Shown piece by piece: positions 41,794 to 50,413 of a DNA stretch of 64,000 nucleotides (position 1 is its first letter; each line of letters begins with the position of its first letter). Location of the stretch: NCBI GenBank assembly GCA_021203205.1, contig JAJQBQ010000046.1:1-64000 (forward strand), read 5' to 3'. Position numbers and translations under genes: made by a program. Origin of the DNA: Lachnospiraceae bacterium (lineage in GTDB: Bacteria > Bacillota > Clostridia > Lachnospirales > Lachnospiraceae). The notes under the pieces were generated by a model that was not told the origin of the DNA, ran no database searches, and worked only from the letters and a program-made list of their open reading frames with translations.

Positions 41794-42819
41794 CTACTTT
41801 CTGTTATAGTGATTTGGCTGAGGCAGGGTGATCTTCTTCAGCATATAGGCTATGCCGCTGTCGCTCATGCCTGTCAGAAATATCGTTGGAAATCCGTTGC
41901 TCGCATCGGTGGCCGTGCACATGCACAGGGAAACCCTGTCATGGGCGAAGGCCAGATGAAGCACCCTGCCGTCTAAGCGGTAGCTTCCCCGGATGCTTCC
42001 GCCGAGTTCCACCCGGCCGTCCGCATCCTCGGAGATCGGGCAGGCCCATTCCCGGCTCTGCATGCTCATGATGCCCTGCACATTGTTCGGCAGCAATGCC
42101 GCAAAGTTGGAAGAGTAGGGCACCTGCGGAACTGAGGGAACGAATGTGACACATTCGTAGAAGCCCTGTAATTCCTTTAAGGTATAAGAAGCTCTGATCA
42201 CCCGCTCGCCTTCCGGCGCCTCGCCGGGGCAGATGAGCGGCCAGCCGTCGTCCGAGAAAAGTACCGGGAAAATCACTTTGGCATTATTGCTCTTGTGAAA
42301 CGTGAAGAAGCAGTCCCAGCCGGCGGGAACAGTGATGAAATCTTCGCAGTCGGTCTTGCCGCAGGCTTCCTGCTCCGGCCCGGCAGCAGAATCCGTCTCC
42401 TTAACAGGTGCTGCATCGGAGTTTTCATCCACGCCTGAAACAGGCGATTCGCCGGAAATTTCGGATGGATTTCTGCCTGTGAGCTGTCCGCCGTAAGGCC
42501 CGCGGATTCCGTCCTCATCGTCAAACAGAAATGAGGAGAGGAACAGGAAACCGGTGGGATGCTCCGCGTCATCCCAGTCATTTAAACTGCGGCCCTGCGG
42601 GTCGAGGTAAGGGCCCTTCGCGTCCCGGCTCCTGCCGACCCGCACGTGGGAATCCACGCCCTCGTCACCCCAGGTGATGAATAAATAGTAATATGCGGTA
42701 TCTTCCACATATGTCAAACTTGCGTCTGTAATCCTGCCTGAAAGCCAGGATGGGCACGCTGCAATCGGTTCGCCCTCAAAAAAAATGCGAGAGCGATCGT
42801 CGGTAAAAGTTATGGACAT
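41794..42819 (-). CDS. Truncated GH43-like protein lacking catalytic residues
   Basis: The 341-residue protein aligns to the second half of its GH43 neighbour. SLTYVEDTAYYYLFITWGDE near 35-55 matches the neighbour's third blade, and SHVRVGRSRDAKGPYLDPQG matches its RVGRSR segment. The first two blades, with both catalytic Asp residues, are missing, and at the place of the acid Glu it reads ITDAS, with Thr for Glu. The C-terminal beta-sandwich is kept. A low-complexity block (about 125-165) splits the propeller part. It is probably not a hydrolase; binding or a partner role is possible. ATG 42819 follows GGGAGGT on the minus strand. It precedes the full enzyme in the operon. Confidence 0.8.
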   Translation of the reverse strand: MSITFTDDRSRIFFEGEPIAACPSWLSGRITDASLTYVEDTAYYYLFITWGDEGVDSHVRVGRSRDAKGPYLDPQGRSLNDWDDAEHPTGFLFLSSFLFDDEDGIRGPYGGQLTGRNPSEISGESPVSGVDENSDAAPVKETDSAAGPEQEACGKTDCEDFITVPAGWDCFFTFHKSNNAKVIFPVLFSDDGWPLICPGEAPEGERVIRASYTLKELQGFYECVTFVPSVPQVPYSSNFAALLPNNVQGIMSMQSREWACPISEDADGRVELGGSIRGSYRLDGRVLHLAFAHDRVSLCMCTATDASNGFPTIFLTGMSDSGIAYMLKKITLPQPNHYNRK

Positions 42820-42870
42820 TTGCGCACCTCCCATGTATAATGATTGCTATCTTTAATTTTGACCGACTGC

Positions 42871-42899
42871 ATTATAGGGATGAATGCGGGAAAAGTCAA
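42871..42899 (-). promoter_or_regulatory. Promoter of the GH43 operon
   Basis: On the minus strand TTGACT (plus 42894-42899) and TATAAT (plus 42871-42876) have 17-nt spacing, ~50 nt ahead of the ATG at 42819. Confidence 0.8.
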
Positions 42900-42932
42900 T
42901 CGGTTTTTAAAAGTTACCGTTTGCGACCGGCC

Positions 42933-43022
42933 TTTAAGTGAGTCAGTAAATCCACGTCGGAAGACAAAGCGCGAAGCGATTTCTCTTCATTAACTCGGTC
43001 AGGGGATTTATTGACTCACTTA
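42933..43022. repeat. 20-bp inverted repeat
   Basis: TTAAGTGAGTCAGTAAATCC (about 42936-42955) and GGATTTATTGACTCACTTAA (about 43003-43022) pair with one G-T. The ~47-nt loop contains CGAAGCG. It lies between divergent promoters. Confidence 0.7.
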
Positions 43023-43060
43023 AGGGTGATTGTGCAACAGTCGGCCAGACACGCAGGGGA

Positions 43061-43175
43061 GGCTGTCCGGAAAATCAAAACAGTCTCTCTGACTCCACAA
43101 CATATGGGTGCCGGAAGTGTTTGGAATACTACATGTTGTACCGAAAGAGGCAGAATGGTTTTTTCGGACAGTCTG
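43061..43175 (+). repeat. Three-hairpin structured repeat, copy B, in the dnaG leader
   Basis: GGCTGT (43061-43066) with ACAGTC (43080-43085), ACAACAT (43097-43103) with ATGTTGT (43133-43139), and CCGAAA (43141-43146) with TTTCGG (43162-43167). The order and the loop text TCAAAACA and CTCTCTGA agree with copy A at 2422-2531. It ends 12 nt before the dnaG start codon. Confidence 0.7.
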
Positions 43176-43187
43176 AGGGGGAGGTCT

Positions 43188-44957
43188 ATGTATTATCAGG
43201 AAGATCTGATCGAGGAAGTGCGCGAAAAAAATGATATCGTGAAACTGATTTCCGGCTATGTGCGGCTCCAGAGAAAGGGCAGCAATTACTTTGGTCTGTG
43301 CCCGTTCCACAATGAGAAGTCGCCGTCCTTTTCCGTGTCGCCGCAGAAACAGATGTACCATTGCTTTGGCTGCGGAGAAAGCGGGACTGTCTTTACGTTT
43401 CTGATGAAATATGAAAATCTGACATTCCCCGAATCCGTGAAGCGTCTGGCGGATCGTGCCGGCATGGCTCTGCCCGAGGTGGAATATACGGGGGAGCAGA
43501 AGCGCATGGCGGATAAAAGGACAGCACTTCTCGCTATCAATAAAGAGGCGGCGATCTGGTTTGTCAGGCAGCTCTCCCGGGAACGGGGAGAGGCGGCCAG
43601 GGCATATCTGCAGAAAAGGGAACTGAGCGCCGAGACGATCCGACAGTTTGGCCTGGGATACGCGGGCATGAATTCGAACGATCTCTACCGGAGGCTGAAA
43701 CAGAAATATTCGGACGAGCTTCTGCGGGAGAGCGGCCTTTTTTCTTTCAGCGAAAAAGGGGTTTACGGGAAGTTTTTTAACCGTGTCATGTTTCCGATTA
43801 TGGATGTGAACAGCCGTGTCATCGGTTTCGGCGGCCGTGTGATGGGGGACGGGCAGCCGAAATACCTGAATTCGCCGGAGACACCGGTGTTTGACAAGAG
43901 CCGAAACCTGTACGGACTGCATGCGGCCAGACGCTCCAGGGCCGATTATATGATCCTCTGTGAGGGCTATATGGATGTGATCGCCATGCATCAGGCAGGG
44001 TTCTCCATGGCGGTGGCTTCTCTCGGCACCTCGCTGACATCAGGGCAGGCATCCCTGCTGAAAAGGTACGCAAAGGAAGTGCGCCTGATTTACGACAGCG
44101 ACGCCGCGGGTGTGAAGGCTGCGCTACGCGCGATCCCTATTTTAAAGGAAGCGGGGCTGTCCGCGCGGGTGGTAAACCTGAAGCCCCACAAGGATCCGGA
44201 CGAATTTATTAAGGCCCAGGGGGCGGAAGCATTCCGCGAACGCCTGGATCAGGCCAGGAACAGCTTCTTCTTTGAGATTGATGTTATAAAGCAGAATTAC
44301 CGTCTCGAGGATCCGGAACAGAAGACGGCATTTTATCAGGAGGTATGCCGCAGGCTGGTGGATGAATTTGACGACGAGCTGGAGCGGAACAACTATACGG
44401 AGGCTGTGTGCAGAGAATTTATGCTGCCGTTAGAGGGCATAAAAAGGCAGGTCAATCAGCTGCGACTGATCTCCGGCGGCAGGAAGGAGCCGGTTCGCAC
44501 ACAGCCGGAGGTCCGGGAACAGAGGCGAAAAAAGCAGGAGGAGGCAAAAGAACTGCCACAGCAGCTGCTCTTAACCTGGCTGATCGAGGATCCGGGGCTC
44601 TACCGCGAGGTCTCCCGCTACATCCGACCGGATGACTTTCTGAATCCGGTGTACCGCAGGGCGGCGGAGCTGCTTTTCGGGCAGCTGGCAGCGGGAAAAC
44701 CGAATCCGGCGGGGATCGTGGATCAGTTTGAGACGGAAGAAGAGCAGAAAGAGGCGGCGAAGCTGTTCAACGCTTCCTTATTAAAAGAAGAACTTTCCGG
44801 CAAAGAAAAGGAACAGGCGGTGAATGATATTGTGTACCGCGTGAAGAAAGACAGTCTTGACGCGAAGCTTCGCACGGCAACCACAGCGGCCGAGATGCGG
44901 GATATTCTCGGGGAGCAGAAAGAGCTGAAGAACATACGGGTGCGGGTGGTGATTTAG
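43188..44957 (+). CDS. dnaG: DNA primase
   Basis: Makes RNA primers for DNA replication. The 589 residues show the CHC2 zinc finger (Cys38, His41, Cys59, Cys62 in CPFHNEKSP and CFGCGESG), the primase core motif GFGGRVMGDGQPKYLNS near 212, the TOPRIM Glu and Asp in ILCEGYMDVIAMHQ near 257 and YDSDAAGVKAA near 302, and a C-terminal helicase-binding domain. ATG 43188 is set by GGGGGAGGT; the open frame upstream runs through the hairpin repeat and is not coding. In most clostridia rpoD follows; here the next gene is TrmK-like. Confidence 0.97.
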   Translation: MYYQEDLIEEVREKNDIVKLISGYVRLQRKGSNYFGLCPFHNEKSPSFSVSPQKQMYHCFGCGESGTVFTFLMKYENLTFPESVKRLADRAGMALPEVEYTGEQKRMADKRTALLAINKEAAIWFVRQLSRERGEAARAYLQKRELSAETIRQFGLGYAGMNSNDLYRRLKQKYSDELLRESGLFSFSEKGVYGKFFNRVMFPIMDVNSRVIGFGGRVMGDGQPKYLNSPETPVFDKSRNLYGLHAARRSRADYMILCEGYMDVIAMHQAGFSMAVASLGTSLTSGQASLLKRYAKEVRLIYDSDAAGVKAALRAIPILKEAGLSARVVNLKPHKDPDEFIKAQGAEAFRERLDQARNSFFFEIDVIKQNYRLEDPEQKTAFYQEVCRRLVDEFDDELERNNYTEAVCREFMLPLEGIKRQVNQLRLISGGRKEPVRTQPEVREQRRKKQEEAKELPQQLLLTWLIEDPGLYREVSRYIRPDDFLNPVYRRAAELLFGQLAAGKPNPAGIVDQFETEEEQKEAAKLFNASLLKEELSGKEKEQAVNDIVYRVKKDSLDAKLRTATTAAEMRDILGEQKELKNIRVRVVI

Positions 44958-44987
44958 AGCATACAAAGCGTCGCCGTTCGGAGTCGG

Positions 44988-45010
44988 GTGACTGTTACAC
45001 AGTCATCCTC
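44988..45010. repeat. Short relative of the folded repeat (hairpin)
   Basis: TGACTGTTACACAGTCA with flanks GG and TCCTC agrees in 22-23 of 24 positions with the hairpin inside the large element at 23608-23631. It lies in the dnaG-trmK gap. Confidence 0.7.
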
Positions 45011-45059
45011 TGTGAGATCGAAAATCTGAAAATTTATAGAAATAGGATTTACAAAAAAG

Positions 45060-46583
45060 ATGGGACATAAATTAAACCTGAGTGTTCGCCTTCGTGCGGT
45101 GGCTTCTTATGCCGTGTCGGGTCTGCCGCTGGCCGATATCGGAACCGACCACGGCTACGTGCCGATTTATCTCGTTGACCGGGGGGTTATTCCGTCCGCG
45201 ATCGCGGCGGACGTGCGCACCGGACCGCTGGAGAGGGCGGCGGAACACATTCGTGAATATGGACTGGAAGAAAAAATCAAAGTAAGACTTTCGGACGGAC
45301 TGAAAAACATCAGGCCCGGAGAAGTATCCCAGGTACTGATCGCCGGCATGGGCGGAGGCCTTATGGCACGCATTCTGGCGGAAGGACAGAATGTCCTGCA
45401 CGAGGACGGCTTCTGCCGACTGATACTTTCTCCGCAGTCGGAAGTCCGCCTGGTACGGGAAGAGCTGGCAAAGAGCGGGTTTCAGATTACCGAAGAGCAT
45501 ATGGTAAAGGATGAGGGGAAATTTTACTTCATTATTATAGGAGAGCCTGGGGACTGCGACTACAGCACGGAGGAAGATTTTCTCTTTGGAAAACGGCTGG
45601 TGGAGAATCGGGATGAAGTATTTCTGGAGTATCTGGAAGAAAAACGCAGGAAGGATGAGGAAATCCTGACCGTGTTAAGGAAAAGGCTGGAGACAGGAGA
45701 GGAAGATGAGAAAATCTTAAGCAGAATCGCAGAGATAGAAGAGGAAAAGAGACGGATTTTAGTTTTGTACAGTCTGGCGGGAGGAGAAAAAGAAACTATG
45801 GTGAAAAGAATTTCATTTACGGACGAAGACAGAAGAATGACATCTGTGGAAGTGGTCGTGGAAGACTTCGAAGATGATGATATGGGGAATACGGATGGCG
45901 GTGAAGCCGAAAGGCTATACAGAGATTTTTTCGTGAGCGAAGAAGAAACCGGGATTTATGCGGAACATCCTGTTCTGAAAGAACCTGAGGTGGCATATGG
46001 GCACAGAAAAGTATCCGGAGAGTATACGATCGAGGATTATTACCGGCTGCCGGAAGGTGTCCGCATAGAGCTGATTGACGGGGTTTTCTACTATATGGGA
46101 GCGCCGATTGCAACGCACCAGATTATAGCACATAAACTGGCAATGGCATTCTCGTTGTATTTAGAAAAGAAGAATGGCAAATGTGAAGTCCTGCCCGGCG
46201 CCGATGTGCAGCTTGACCGTGATGACTGGACCATGCTCCAACCGGATATCGTGGTTGTTTACGACCGCGATAAAATAAGAAACCAGATATACGGGAATCC
46301 GGATCTGGTGGTGGAAGTCCTTTCACGGTCAACCAGAAAGAGAGACCGTACCATTAAACTGCACAAATACCAGAAGGCGGGGGTGCGGGAATACTGGATG
46401 GTCGACCCGAAGAAGAAAATGGTGGAGGTGTATATTTTTCCTGATCTGGAAATGGCAACGCTTCCGCGAGTGTATAAGTTTGAAGACAGAATCCCGGTCG
46501 GCATCTTTGACGGAGAGTGTGAGGTGGATTTTGGGAAAATCTACCATAGTATTGAGGATCTGATGGAAAGAGAAAACAATTGA
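45060..46583 (+). CDS. trmK: TrmK tRNA methyltransferase fused to a Uma2 domain
   Basis: One uninterrupted frame of 507 codons joins two families. Residues 1-~235 are TrmK, which makes m1A22 in tRNA: ADIGTDHGYVPIYLVDRGV near 25-43, VRLSDGLKNIRPGEV, IAGMGGGLMARIL near 96-108, and LILSPQSEVRLVREEL. Residues ~310-500 are a Uma2 PD-(D/E)XK domain with RIELIDGVFYYMGAP, MLQPDIVVVYDRD, LVVEVLSRSTRKRDRTIK and GVREYWMVDPKK. Met247 (ATG 45798) has its own GGGAGGAG 11 nt upstream, so the Uma2 part may also be made alone. TrmK normally ends near 230 residues, so a lost stop between two genes is the simplest origin. The start codon has only a distant AGGA. Confidence 0.85.
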   Translation: MGHKLNLSVRLRAVASYAVSGLPLADIGTDHGYVPIYLVDRGVIPSAIAADVRTGPLERAAEHIREYGLEEKIKVRLSDGLKNIRPGEVSQVLIAGMGGGLMARILAEGQNVLHEDGFCRLILSPQSEVRLVREELAKSGFQITEEHMVKDEGKFYFIIIGEPGDCDYSTEEDFLFGKRLVENRDEVFLEYLEEKRRKDEEILTVLRKRLETGEEDEKILSRIAEIEEEKRRILVLYSLAGGEKETMVKRISFTDEDRRMTSVEVVVEDFEDDDMGNTDGGEAERLYRDFFVSEEETGIYAEHPVLKEPEVAYGHRKVSGEYTIEDYYRLPEGVRIELIDGVFYYMGAPIATHQIIAHKLAMAFSLYLEKKNGKCEVLPGADVQLDRDDWTMLQPDIVVVYDRDKIRNQIYGNPDLVVEVLSRSTRKRDRTIKLHKYQKAGVREYWMVDPKKKMVEVYIFPDLEMATLPRVYKFEDRIPVGIFDGECEVDFGKIYHSIEDLMERENN

Positions 46584-46662
46584 ATGCGGATCATTTTGTG
46601 AAAACAGGTATCTTGAAAAAGCTGGAAGATAGAAACAGGAATATGAAACGGAGGTGGTCTTG

Positions 46663-48351
46663 ATGGAGTTATATCGCGGAATCATACAGGGAAAAGACAG
46701 AACTTATCCGAAAGGAACCACATTATATCAGCTGGCCGCAGAGGCGCAGCCGGGAGAGCCGTACCCGATTGTACTCGGTGTGCGCAATGGGCGAATCTGT
46801 GAGCTCTACCACCGCGCAACCGACGGAAACCGTATCGAATTTCTGACGACCAAAAACCGCTACGGTATGGATGCCTACCGCAGAAGTGTGGTGTTTCTGA
46901 TGCTGAAAGCCTTCTATGCGGTCTGCGGTGAGGACAGAATCGGGAGGATTGAAATAAAACACTCGCTTGGGGGAAATCTGTACTGTGAGATCTCATGGAA
47001 GAATTATGTTACATCGGAAGAAAAAGGCAGCTTTCTTAATCAGACGCTTATCGACCGGGTTCTTGAGAAAATGCGGGATCTGGTTGCGCAGAAAAAAGAG
47101 ATTCGCAAGCGCTATATCGACATTGAGGAGGCCAGAGATCTGTTTCGTACGCACCACATGAGCGACAAGGAGAAGCTCTTCCGCTTCCGGAAAAACGAGC
47201 GTGTGCCGATTTATGAACTGGACGGCTACCGGGACTACTTCTACGGATATATGGTTCATAATACAGAGTGTCTCACTGTTTTTGACCTTAAGCCTTACGA
47301 TCAGGGCTTTCTGCTGTGTCTGCCAACGGTAAAGAATCCGGAGCAGCCGTCGCCCGCAAAAATTCCGACCCAGCTGTTTGCAACGCTGGCGGAGGCGGAT
47401 GACTGGATATCAAAGCTGGGCTCCGGCACGGTCGGTGAGCTGAATGAACAGATTATCAACGGAAATTTCAACCAGATCATGCTGGTTCAGGAAGCATTGC
47501 AGGAGCGAAAAATTGCGGAGATCGCGAAACGTATCGCCTCCGACCGCACGAAGAAATTCGTGCTGATTGCGGGCCCGTCGTCCTCCGGAAAGACGACCTT
47601 TTCAAAGCGCCTCAGTATTCAGCTCCTGGCTTTCGGCATGAAGCCGCACCCGGTGGAGGTGGACGACTACTTTGTAGACCGGGAACGCACACCGCGCGAT
47701 GAAAACGGAAACTATAACTTTGAAGCCCTTGAGGCGATCGATATCGACCGCTTTCAGAGTGACCTCCTGGCCCTCTCGGCGGGGGAAGAAATCGAACTCC
47801 CGCGCTTCAATTTCCAGAAGGGCTTAAGTGAACACTCCGGCAGGCGGCTAAAGCTTGAAGAGGATGATATTTTGATTTTGGAGGGCATCCACTGCATGAA
47901 TGACCGCCTCACGAACCTCATCCCGGAGGAGAAAAAGTTCAAAATATACCTGAGTGCACTCACACAGCTGAACGTGGACGATCACAACTACATTTCCACC
48001 TCGGACTGCCGCATGATTCGCCGCATGGTGCGGGACGCCCGCACCCGGGGCAACGACGCCAGAGCCACCATCACCATGTGGCCGTCGGTGCGACGGGGCG
48101 AGGAGGAAAACATCTTCCCCTATCAGGAAGAGGCCGATGTGATGTTTAACTCCACGCTCGTCTACGAGCTGCCGATTCTGAAACAGTTCGCGGAGCCCCT
48201 GCTCTTTACCATTCGCCCGGACGATGTCTGCTATCCGGAGGCGAAACGGCTGCTGGACTTTCTCGACCATTTTCTCGGAGTGACCAGCGAGAACGTGCCG
48301 ACAAACTCGCTGCTGCGGGAGTTTATCGGGCACAGCTGTTTTGAACAGTAA
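46663..48351 (+). CDS. Nucleoside (uridine) kinase with TGS/ThrRS-like N-terminus
   Basis: A 562-residue protein with a TGS-like and threonyl-tRNA-synthetase-like N-terminal half (about 1-260) joined to a P-loop kinase of the uridine kinase/phosphoribulokinase type. The kinase has Walker A IAGPSSSGKTTFSKRLS near 305, VEVDDYFVDRERTP near 331 and ILEGIHCMNDRL near 405. This domain pair is well known in Firmicutes, where it is annotated as nucleoside kinase; the role of the tRNA-synthetase-like half is unknown. GGAGGT at 46650-46655 supports ATG 46663. RNase P RNA follows ~65 nt downstream. Confidence 0.88.
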   Translation: MELYRGIIQGKDRTYPKGTTLYQLAAEAQPGEPYPIVLGVRNGRICELYHRATDGNRIEFLTTKNRYGMDAYRRSVVFLMLKAFYAVCGEDRIGRIEIKHSLGGNLYCEISWKNYVTSEEKGSFLNQTLIDRVLEKMRDLVAQKKEIRKRYIDIEEARDLFRTHHMSDKEKLFRFRKNERVPIYELDGYRDYFYGYMVHNTECLTVFDLKPYDQGFLLCLPTVKNPEQPSPAKIPTQLFATLAEADDWISKLGSGTVGELNEQIINGNFNQIMLVQEALQERKIAEIAKRIASDRTKKFVLIAGPSSSGKTTFSKRLSIQLLAFGMKPHPVEVDDYFVDRERTPRDENGNYNFEALEAIDIDRFQSDLLALSAGEEIELPRFNFQKGLSEHSGRRLKLEEDDILILEGIHCMNDRLTNLIPEEKKFKIYLSALTQLNVDDHNYISTSDCRMIRRMVRDARTRGNDARATITMWPSVRRGEEENIFPYQEEADVMFNSTLVYELPILKQFAEPLLFTIRPDDVCYPEAKRLLDFLDHFLGVTSENVPTNSLLREFIGHSCFEQ

Positions 48352-48380
48352 CCAGGACAGACTTTTCCGATAAAAACCGC

Positions 48381-48409
48381 TTGAATTTTCACCATGCATC
48401 GTATATAAT
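48381..48409 (+). promoter_or_regulatory. rnpB promoter
   Basis: TTGAAT (48381-48386) and TATAAT (48404-48409), 17 nt apart; RNA start expected at about 48417. Confidence 0.85.
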
Positions 48410-48417
48410 CCCGCGTT

Positions 48418-48976
48418 AAGGCGAGCCGGATAAATGATCGCGGCTGGCTATGATGTGCGCGGGGGCTGTCGCAAGCCTGATGAAGTGTCGAATTCGGATT
48501 TTGGGCGCGATCCCCGCAGCCGACGCAGCGGACAGGGTGGGAGAAATCCCTCTGTCCGATTGCTGCCGGTATTTTTGTGCGTCGGCCAGGTGAGGAAAGT
48601 CCGGGCTTCACAGGGCAGGATGCCGGATAACGTCCGGTGGAGGTGACTCCCAGGAAAGTGCAACAGAAAGGATACCGCGTCAGCAATAAGCCATGCACGT
48701 GTGATGGCAGTCTGATACAGATGCGAGATTGCTCACAGATGAATCAGACAGCTGTCATCCGTATACGGCGGCTGACGTAAGGGTGGAATGGCAGTGTAAG
48801 AGACTACCGCCTGGCTGGTAACAGGCAGGGCGATGTAAACCCCATCCGAAGCAAGACCAACAGAAAGCATAAGGCGGCCCGTCTGCTTTCGGGTAGGTCG
48901 CTTGAGCCTGGTGGTGACATCAGGCCTAGATAGATGATCATTCACGACATAACCCGGCTTATCGTCCGACTCGCTT
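48418..48976 (+). ncRNA. rnpB: RNase P RNA, type A, with enlarged 5' region
   Basis: The catalytic RNA that trims tRNA 5' leaders. Conserved blocks are present: GAGGAAAGTCCGGGCT (from 48592), GTGCAACAGAAAG, AAGGGTGGAATGGCAGTGTAA, GGGCGATGTAAACCCCAT and the 3' block AACCCGGCTTATCGTCCGAC. Helix P1 pairs GCGAGCCGG (48421-48429) with CCGACTCGC (48966-48974). About 174 nt precede the first conserved block, against about 60 in E. coli, so the P3 region has grown by more than 100 nt. Total ~559 nt is long for the class. Ends are estimates. Confidence 0.93.
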
Positions 48977-49009
48977 TAAAACTTACGGTTTTTTATTCGA
49001 AAGGAATAT

Positions 49010-50413
49010 ATGGACACTTCTGACATAGTACAGCTATGTGTTTTAGTCATTCTTCTGGCATTATCTTCTTTTTTCTCCTCGGCGGAGACGGCCCTTACCA
49101 CGGTGGGAAAGGTGCGCGTGCGCACATTGGTGGATGAAGGGGTGAAGAACGCAGCGACTCTGGAAAAAGTATGCGCGAACTCCGACAAGATGCTCAGCGC
49201 CATCCTGATCGGCAACAATATCGTAAATCTGACAGCGTCCGCACTGACAACGATGCTGGCCCAGAAATTATTTAACAGCTATGCGGTCAGCGTTGCAACC
49301 GGTATTCTGACCATATTAATTCTTATTTTCGGGGAGATCACGCCGAAGCGGCTGGCGACGGCCCACGCGGAGAAGGTCTCGCTTGCCTATGCCCCGATCA
49401 TCTACGCGCTGATGTGGCTGATGACGCCGTTTATCTATATTATCAATGCCATGGCGAACGGCGCGATGCGCCTGATGGGCTGGAGGCCGGATCAGCAGAA
49501 AAAGACGCTGACGGAGAGCGACCTGCGCACCATCGTGGACGTGAGCCACGAGGAGGGCATCATCGAGACCGAGGAAAAGAAGCTCATAAAGAACGTGTTC
49601 GATCTGGGCGACGCGCAGGCAAAGGACATCATGATTCCGCGAATCGACATGACCGTGCTGGACGTGGAATCTGCATATGAGGAGATCCTCGAGGTGTTTG
49701 AGCGGGATAAGTACACCCGCTTCCCGGTGTACGAGGATCAGCCGGATAATATTATCGGTATTCTGAACGTGAAGGATCTGCTTCTGTATGACAAGACGAC
49801 GGAATTCTCCGCCCGCGACTTCTTAAGGGAGCCGAATTTCACCTATGAATATAAACATCTGGACGACCTGCTTCTGGAAATGAAACAGGGGATGTTCAGC
49901 TGCTGCATTGTGCTGGACGAGTACGGTATCCCGGCCGGGTTGATTACCCTGGAGGACATTCTGGAGGAGATTGTCGGCGATATCCGTGACGAGTATGATT
50001 CCGATGAGGAGGATATCATCTCCCCGGTAAATCCGAACGAATACATCGTCTCCGGTCAGGCACGCATCGACGACATCAACGACGAGCTGAACCTGAACCT
50101 TGTCTCTGAGGAATACGAATCCCTTGCCGGTATCGTGATGGAAGTGCTCGACAAGCTGCCAGAAGTGGGCGACAGAGTGGAACTGAAAAACTGTTCCCTC
50201 GAAGTGCTTGCGCTGGACAAAAAGCGTGTGGACAAGATTCTCATCCGAAAAAATGAAGATGAGGATGCGGATGAGAAAACTTCGGATTCGTCGGAAGATG
50301 AGAAAGACGGAAAAAACAGCATAGACGGGAAAACAGATAAAAATACCAAAACCGACAAAGGCGGAAAAAACAGTAAAGACGGAAAAAACGACAAAAGCGA
50401 AAAAACAGCATAG
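49010..50413 (+). CDS. HlyC/CorC-family (CNNM) transporter-like protein
   Basis: A 467-residue membrane protein with a DUF21/CNNM transmembrane domain (about 1-190; SSFFSSAETALTTVGKVRVR near 20-39 and GEITPKRLATAHAEK near 105), a CBS pair (about 200-330; KDIMIPRIDMTVLDVES and VLDEYGIPAGLITLEDILEE in its second half) and a CorC/HlyC transporter-associated domain (about 345-425). Members affect magnesium or cobalt efflux in several bacteria. After about 430 comes a Lys/Asp/Asn low-complexity tail not found in usual members. GAAAGGA precedes the ATG. It follows rnpB closely and might be read through from it. Confidence 0.92.
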   Translation: MDTSDIVQLCVLVILLALSSFFSSAETALTTVGKVRVRTLVDEGVKNAATLEKVCANSDKMLSAILIGNNIVNLTASALTTMLAQKLFNSYAVSVATGILTILILIFGEITPKRLATAHAEKVSLAYAPIIYALMWLMTPFIYIINAMANGAMRLMGWRPDQQKKTLTESDLRTIVDVSHEEGIIETEEKKLIKNVFDLGDAQAKDIMIPRIDMTVLDVESAYEEILEVFERDKYTRFPVYEDQPDNIIGILNVKDLLLYDKTTEFSARDFLREPNFTYEYKHLDDLLLEMKQGMFSCCIVLDEYGIPAGLITLEDILEEIVGDIRDEYDSDEEDIISPVNPNEYIVSGQARIDDINDELNLNLVSEEYESLAGIVMEVLDKLPEVGDRVELKNCSLEVLALDKKRVDKILIRKNEDEDADEKTSDSSEDEKDGKNSIDGKTDKNTKTDKGGKNSKDGKNDKSEKTA

